Assembly (NCBI RefSeq): GCF_003045775.1
Contig: NZ_PXNS01000004.1
Coordinates: forward strand, 248,001 to 312,000
Origin: Halomonas litopenaei
GTDB lineage: Bacteria; Pseudomonadota; Gammaproteobacteria; Pseudomonadales; Halomonadaceae
DNA length: 64,000 bases
Direction: 5' to 3'
Below the pieces are notes generated by a model. It was not told the DNA's origin, did no database searches, and saw nothing but the letters and a program-made list of their open reading frames with translations. Each line of letters begins with the position of its first letter. Within the stretch, counting starts at the first letter, position 1. The translations under genes were made by a program, and so were the position numbers. Shown piece by piece: positions 61,004 through 64,000 of this stretch.

Positions 61004-61273
61004 TCAGGACACCAGCGCCGGGATACTGGTAAACAGCTCCCGGGTGAAGGTGATGATCAGCTGCAGCAGCCAGGGACCGGCCAGCACCAGCACGGCAAAC
61101 ACGGCCAGGATCTTGGGAATGAACGACAGCGTCATCTCGTTGATCTGGGTAGCGGCCTGGAACAGGCTGACCAGCAGGCCGGTGAACAGCGCGGTAAGCA
61201 GCAGCGGCGCACCCAGCAGCAGGGTCACGCGCATGCCCTGGTAGGCCAAACTCATGACGGTTTCGGGATGCAT
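61004..61273 (-). CDS. fliQ: Flagellar export gate protein FliQ
   Basis: FliQ is a small gate subunit with two membrane helices. The 89-residue protein begins MHPETVMSLAYQGMRVTLLL, contains SLFQAATQINEMTLSFIPKI as the conserved FliQ loop, and ends near TRELFTSIPALVS. Length matches E. coli FliQ (89). It lies 70 bases after fliP and 55 before fliR, on the same strand. Confidence 0.97.
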   Translation of the reverse strand: MHPETVMSLAYQGMRVTLLLGAPLLLTALFTGLLVSLFQAATQINEMTLSFIPKILAVFAVLVLAGPWLLQLIITFTRELFTSIPALVS

Positions 61274-61343
61274 GACGAGTCTCCTTGCTGGCGCCGCCTT
61301 GTCTGGGCCCGTAGGCCTGTGCCGGGGCCCTGTCGTCGGGGGC

Positions 61344-62141
61344 CTATAAATAGAAGCTTTCCGCCATCGAGCCGATGATCAGCTGCCAGCCGTCCACCAG
61401 CACGAACAGCATCAGCTTGAACGGCATCGAAATGGTCACCGGCGGGACCATCATCATGCCCAGTGACATCAGCACGCTGGCGACCACCAGGTCGATGATC
61501 AAAAAGGGGATGAAGATGGTGAAGCCGATCTGGAAGGCGGTCTTCAGTTCGCTGGTGACGAAGGCCGGTACCAGCACCTGCAACGGCACGTCCTCGGGAC
61601 CGGCCAGGGGGCCGACCTCGGACAGGCGGGCAAACATGGCGAGGTCCGGCTCTCGGGTCTGGCCCAGCATGAACTCGCGAAAGGGCTGCTGGGCGAGCTC
61701 GATGAACTGGCCAAAATCGATGGCGTCGGTGGACAGTGGCAGCCAGGCGTCCTGGTATACGTCGCTGAGCACCGGCGACATGATGAAGGCGGTCAGAAAC
61801 AGCGCGAGGCCCAGCAGCACCTGGTTGGGCGGCGTCGAGGCGGTGCCCATGGCGGTACGCAGCAGGCTCAGCACGATGATGATGCGGGTAAAGCTGGTCA
61901 TCATCAGCAGCGCCGTGGGCAGAAAGGCCATGGCGCTGAGCAGCAGCAGGGTCTGCAGCGACAGCGACCATTTCTGCCCGCCGTCGGCCATGGGTTCACT
62001 GATCAGGCCCGGGATCTGCTGGGCCTGGGCCGGGCCGGCAGCCAGCAGACAGACAACCAGGGCCAGTCCGAGGCTGGCCACAAGTGGCGTCCAGGGACGG
62101 GAGGAGAGGTTGCGCTGAAGAAGTATCAACTGTCGCATCAC
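61344..62141 (-). CDS. fliP: Flagellar export gate protein FliP
   Basis: FliP forms the core of the export gate. The 265-residue protein has a cleavable signal peptide ([17 protein letters not shown]), as in other FliP. It then has [20 protein letters not shown] and [16 protein letters not shown]-terminal helices include [20 protein letters not shown] and the stretch [20 protein letters not shown]. The ATG overlaps the fliO stop. Confidence 0.97.
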   Translation of the reverse strand: MMRQLILLQRNLSSRPWTPLVASLGLALVVCLLAAGPAQAQQIPGLISEPMADGGQKWSLSLQTLLLLSAMAFLPTALLMMTSFTRIIIVLSLLRTAMGTASTPPNQVLLGLALFLTAFIMSPVLSDVYQDAWLPLSTDAIDFGQFIELAQQPFREFMLGQTREPDLAMFARLSEVGPLAGPEDVPLQVLVPAFVTSELKTAFQIGFTIFIPFLIIDLVVASVLMSLGMMMVPPVTISMPFKLMLFVLVDGWQLIIGSMAESFYL

Positions 62142-62551
62142 CGCTCTCGCCGACCAAGGTTGGCCTTGAGAGCCTGGCCCAGGCGCTCGCCAAAGCTGTC
62201 ACCCTGCGGCGCGTCCGGCTGGGCGGGCGTCGCCTCGTCGGTCGGAGCGGGCAGGCTGTCCAGCCGATTGACCTGACCGCCGCCGACGCCGAGCACCAGC
62301 CAGCGATCCTGGACCTGGACCACCACCACGCGCTCGCGCTGACCGACGGCGGTGGAGCCGACCACCTTGAGTCGGGACTGCTGGCCGTGAAAGCCGCCGC
62401 CCCGCCGCTTCAGCCAGGCGGAAAGCCCCAGCAGGATGGCGATGATCAGTGCCAGGGCGGCGGCGGTCTTGCCCAGCATGGCCAGCCCCAGCAGGCTGTC
62501 GCCTCCCTGGGCCAGTCCGTCGACGGCGGCGCTGGAGGTGGTCTCGTTCAT
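62138..62551 (-). CDS. fliO: Flagellar export gate assembly protein FliO
   Basis: FliO assists FliP assembly. The 137-residue protein has one membrane segment at about residues 28-47 ([20 protein letters not shown]). A short cytoplasmic domain contains [20 protein letters not shown] and a low-complexity tail. FliO is poorly conserved; its place between fliN and fliP and the pattern of one membrane helix plus a QRERVVVV-type strand support the call. It overlaps both neighbours by 4 bases. Confidence 0.9.
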   Translation of the reverse strand: MNETTSSAAVDGLAQGGDSLLGLAMLGKTAAALALIIAILLGLSAWLKRRGGGFHGQQSRLKVVGSTAVGQRERVVVVQVQDRWLVLGVGGGQVNRLDSLPAPTDEATPAQPDAPQGDSFGERLGQALKANLGRRER

Positions 62552-63060
62552 CGGTTGAGCTTCTGCACCCGCTCTGAGGGGGTGATGATCTCGGTGATAC
62601 GGATGCCGTAGCGGTCTTCGACCACCACGACTTCGCCCTGGGCGATCAGGTAGCCGTTGATCAGGATGTCCATCGGCTCACCGGCCAGCCCCTCCAGTTC
62701 CACCACCGAGCCTTGGGCCAGTTCCAGCAACTGCTTGATGGTCAGGCGGGTGCGACCAAGCTCCACGGTCAGCTTGACCGGGATATCCATGATCATGTCG
62801 AGCTCGCGGGCAGCGCTGGAGGAGGTGCTTTCACCGAGCGGGCGGAACACGCTGTCTCCTGCGGCGCGCGCTGCGGCAGGGGTATCGCTTGAGGCCTGCT
62901 CGCCCGGGTTCTCCTCGGCGGCCTGCTGTTCGGCCATGGCATCGGCCCAGGGGTCGTCCTCGCCAGCACCATCGCTGGTGGCATCGTCCTGTTGTTCGGA
63001 CATGGCGGCGGCCCAGTCGTCGTCGCCGACAGGGGAGTCGGGTTTATTGGGGTCAGTCAT
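62548..63060 (-). CDS. fliN: Flagellar motor switch protein FliN
   Basis: FliN is the C-ring switch subunit that also helps position FliH and the export ATPase. The 170-residue protein has a C-terminal SpoA domain (about residues 85-165) with MDIPVKLTVELGRTRLTIKQ, then LLELAQGSVVELEGLAGEPM, ILINGYLIAQGEVVVVEDRY and GIRITEI. The N-terminal segment carries two copies of the FliH-binding-like motif: DDDWAAAMSEQQ (W16) and DDPWADAMAEQQ (W38). E. coli FliN has one. It is longer than usual because of this duplication. It overlaps fliM by 8 bases. Confidence 0.95.
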   Translation of the reverse strand: MTDPNKPDSPVGDDDWAAAMSEQQDDATSDGAGEDDPWADAMAEQQAAEENPGEQASSDTPAAARAAGDSVFRPLGESTSSSAARELDMIMDIPVKLTVELGRTRLTIKQLLELAQGSVVELEGLAGEPMDILINGYLIAQGEVVVVEDRYGIRITEIITPSERVQKLNR

Positions 63061-64000
63061 GGTGCGATTCCTTGGAAGGAGGCCGAGAGCCTTTGACGAA
63101 GGCGTTGCTGGGCTGGTGACCGGCGGCGTGGTCGAACATCCGCAGGACTCGGAGGGCGCGCTGGTCGCGCTGGCTGCCGTATTCGCATTCCATCACCGGC
63201 ACCTCGTCGACCTGGGCGGTGACGGTATCGGGCAGTTCGAGCGGCAGGATGTCACCGACCTTCAGCGCCATCACCTCGGCGATGCGCGAGTCGATGGTGG
63301 CGAAGTTGGCCACCAGCTCTACCTCTGGATGACGCAGCTCGCCGGCCATGCGCCGGTGGAAGGCGCCGTCCTTGTCGCGACTGTTCTCGCTCAACGGGTT
63401 GGTCAGCAGGTCCTTGAGCGGTTCGATCATGCTGTAGGGCATGCAGATCTGGAAGCTGGACGAGAGGTTGCCGACCTCCAGATGAAAGCTGGTGCTGACC
63501 ACGATCTCGTTGGGCGAGTTGGTGATGTTGGCGAACTTGGACTGCATCTCCGAGCGCAGGTAGCTGATGTCCAGCGGGTAGACGGACTTCCAGGCCTCGC
63601 TGTAGCCATCGATGGCCATGTTCAGCACGCGCTGGATGATGCGCTGTTCGGTATTGGTGAACTCGCGCCCTTCGGACTTGGTGACGAAGCGGCCGTCACC
63701 GCCGAACAGGTTGTCCACCACCATGAACACCAGGCTCGGGGGAAACACGATCAGGGCCGAGCCCTTGAGCGGTTTCATGGCGATGATGTTGATGTTGGTG
63801 GGCACCGGCACGTTGCGCGAGAACTCGCTGTAGCTGAGGTAGCGCACGGCGTCGACGCTGATGTCGGCGCTGCGCCGCAGCAGGTTGAACATGCCGGTGC
63901 GGAAGTGACGGGCGAAGCGCTCGTTGATGATGTCCAGGGCCTGCAGACGCTCGCGGATGATGCGCTGCTGATTGGCCGGATCGAAGGGGCGCAAGCGCCC
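63053..64000 (-). CDS. fliM: Flagellar motor switch protein FliM (N-terminus outside the window)
   Basis: FliM is the C-ring protein that binds CheY-P to reverse the motor. 315 residues are visible, beginning GRLRPFDPANQQRIIRERLQ, which is typically about 20-30 residues into the protein. The usual N-terminal CheY-binding peptide therefore lies beyond position 64000. The middle domain contains FGGDGRFVTKSEGREFTNTE and INIIAMKPLKG. The SpoA domain contains SRIAEVMALKVGDILPLELP. The frame is open to the window edge. It is first of the fliM-fliN-fliO-fliP-fliQ-fliR group. Confidence 0.95.
   Translation of the reverse strand, partial: GRLRPFDPANQQRIIRERLQALDIINERFARHFRTGMFNLLRRSADISVDAVRYLSYSEFSRNVPVPTNINIIAMKPLKGSALIVFPPSLVFMVVDNLFGGDGRFVTKSEGREFTNTEQRIIQRVLNMAIDGYSEAWKSVYPLDISYLRSEMQSKFANITNSPNEIVVSTSFHLEVGNLSSSFQICMPYSMIEPLKDLLTNPLSENSRDKDGAFHRRMAGELRHPEVELVANFATIDSRIAEVMALKVGDILPLELPDTVTAQVDEVPVMECEYGSQRDQRALRVLRMFDHAAGHQPSNAFVKGSRPPSKESHHD

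Overview
This 64 kb window is GC-rich gammaproteobacterial chromosome. The flagellar master regulator FlhDC, the polar-style flg/fli gene content, short ATGA overlaps between genes and the overall protein style suggest Halomonas or a close relative in the Halomonadaceae. That assignment is an inference from gene content and was not tested by a search. No rRNA, tRNA, CRISPR array or complete insertion sequence was recognised.

Layout. Positions 1-16.6 kb hold a flagellar and chemotaxis block, mostly on the minus strand: cheA (partial), motB, motA, flhC, flhD, a FhlB-like protein, fliK, fliT, fliS, fliD, a PilZ/HD-GYP protein, and a 1333-residue membrane PAS-LOV-GGDEF-EAL protein. Flagellin fliC follows on the plus strand. 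Positions 17.2-24.5 kb hold an inserted catabolic cluster for L-fucose (transporter, GntR regulator, dehydratase, mutarotase, lactonase, dehydrogenases, diketo-acid hydrolase). Positions 24.6-39.5 kb return to flagella: a degenerate GGDEF-EAL protein, flgN, flgM and flgA on the minus strand, and flgBCDEFGHIJ and flgKL on the plus strand. Positions 39.6-42.5 kb carry an arsenic operon (arsR-arsC-arsH-arsB), followed by cysQ. Positions 43.9-55.3 kb carry a cellulose synthesis operon (bcsP-like, bcsQ, a fused bcsAB, bcsC, bcsD, bcsZ). Positions 55.4-60 kb carry an outer-membrane barrel protein, an SDR oxidoreductase and a KpsC-like Kdo transferase. Positions 60.1-64 kb end in fliR, fliQ, fliP, fliO, fliN and fliM (partial).

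Regulation. Seven sites fit the FliA (sigma-28) pattern TAAA or TCAA, exactly 15 bases, then GCCGATAA or a near match. They precede motA, fliD, the PilZ/HD-GYP gene, fliC, the degenerate GGDEF-EAL gene, flgM and flgK. They outline a late flagellar regulon that contains two cyclic-di-GMP signalling genes. Two matching palindromes flank the fucose regulator region. An inverted repeat covers the start codon of arsR.

How it fits together. The window pairs motility with attachment. Flagella, light- and c-di-GMP-signalling proteins and a c-di-GMP-responsive cellulose synthase lie close together. The most notable observations are a complete LOV photoreceptor signature in the large GGDEF-EAL protein next to flagellin, a PilZ-HD-GYP fusion under sigma-28, and a family of small inverted-repeat elements that sit exactly on gene stop codons.
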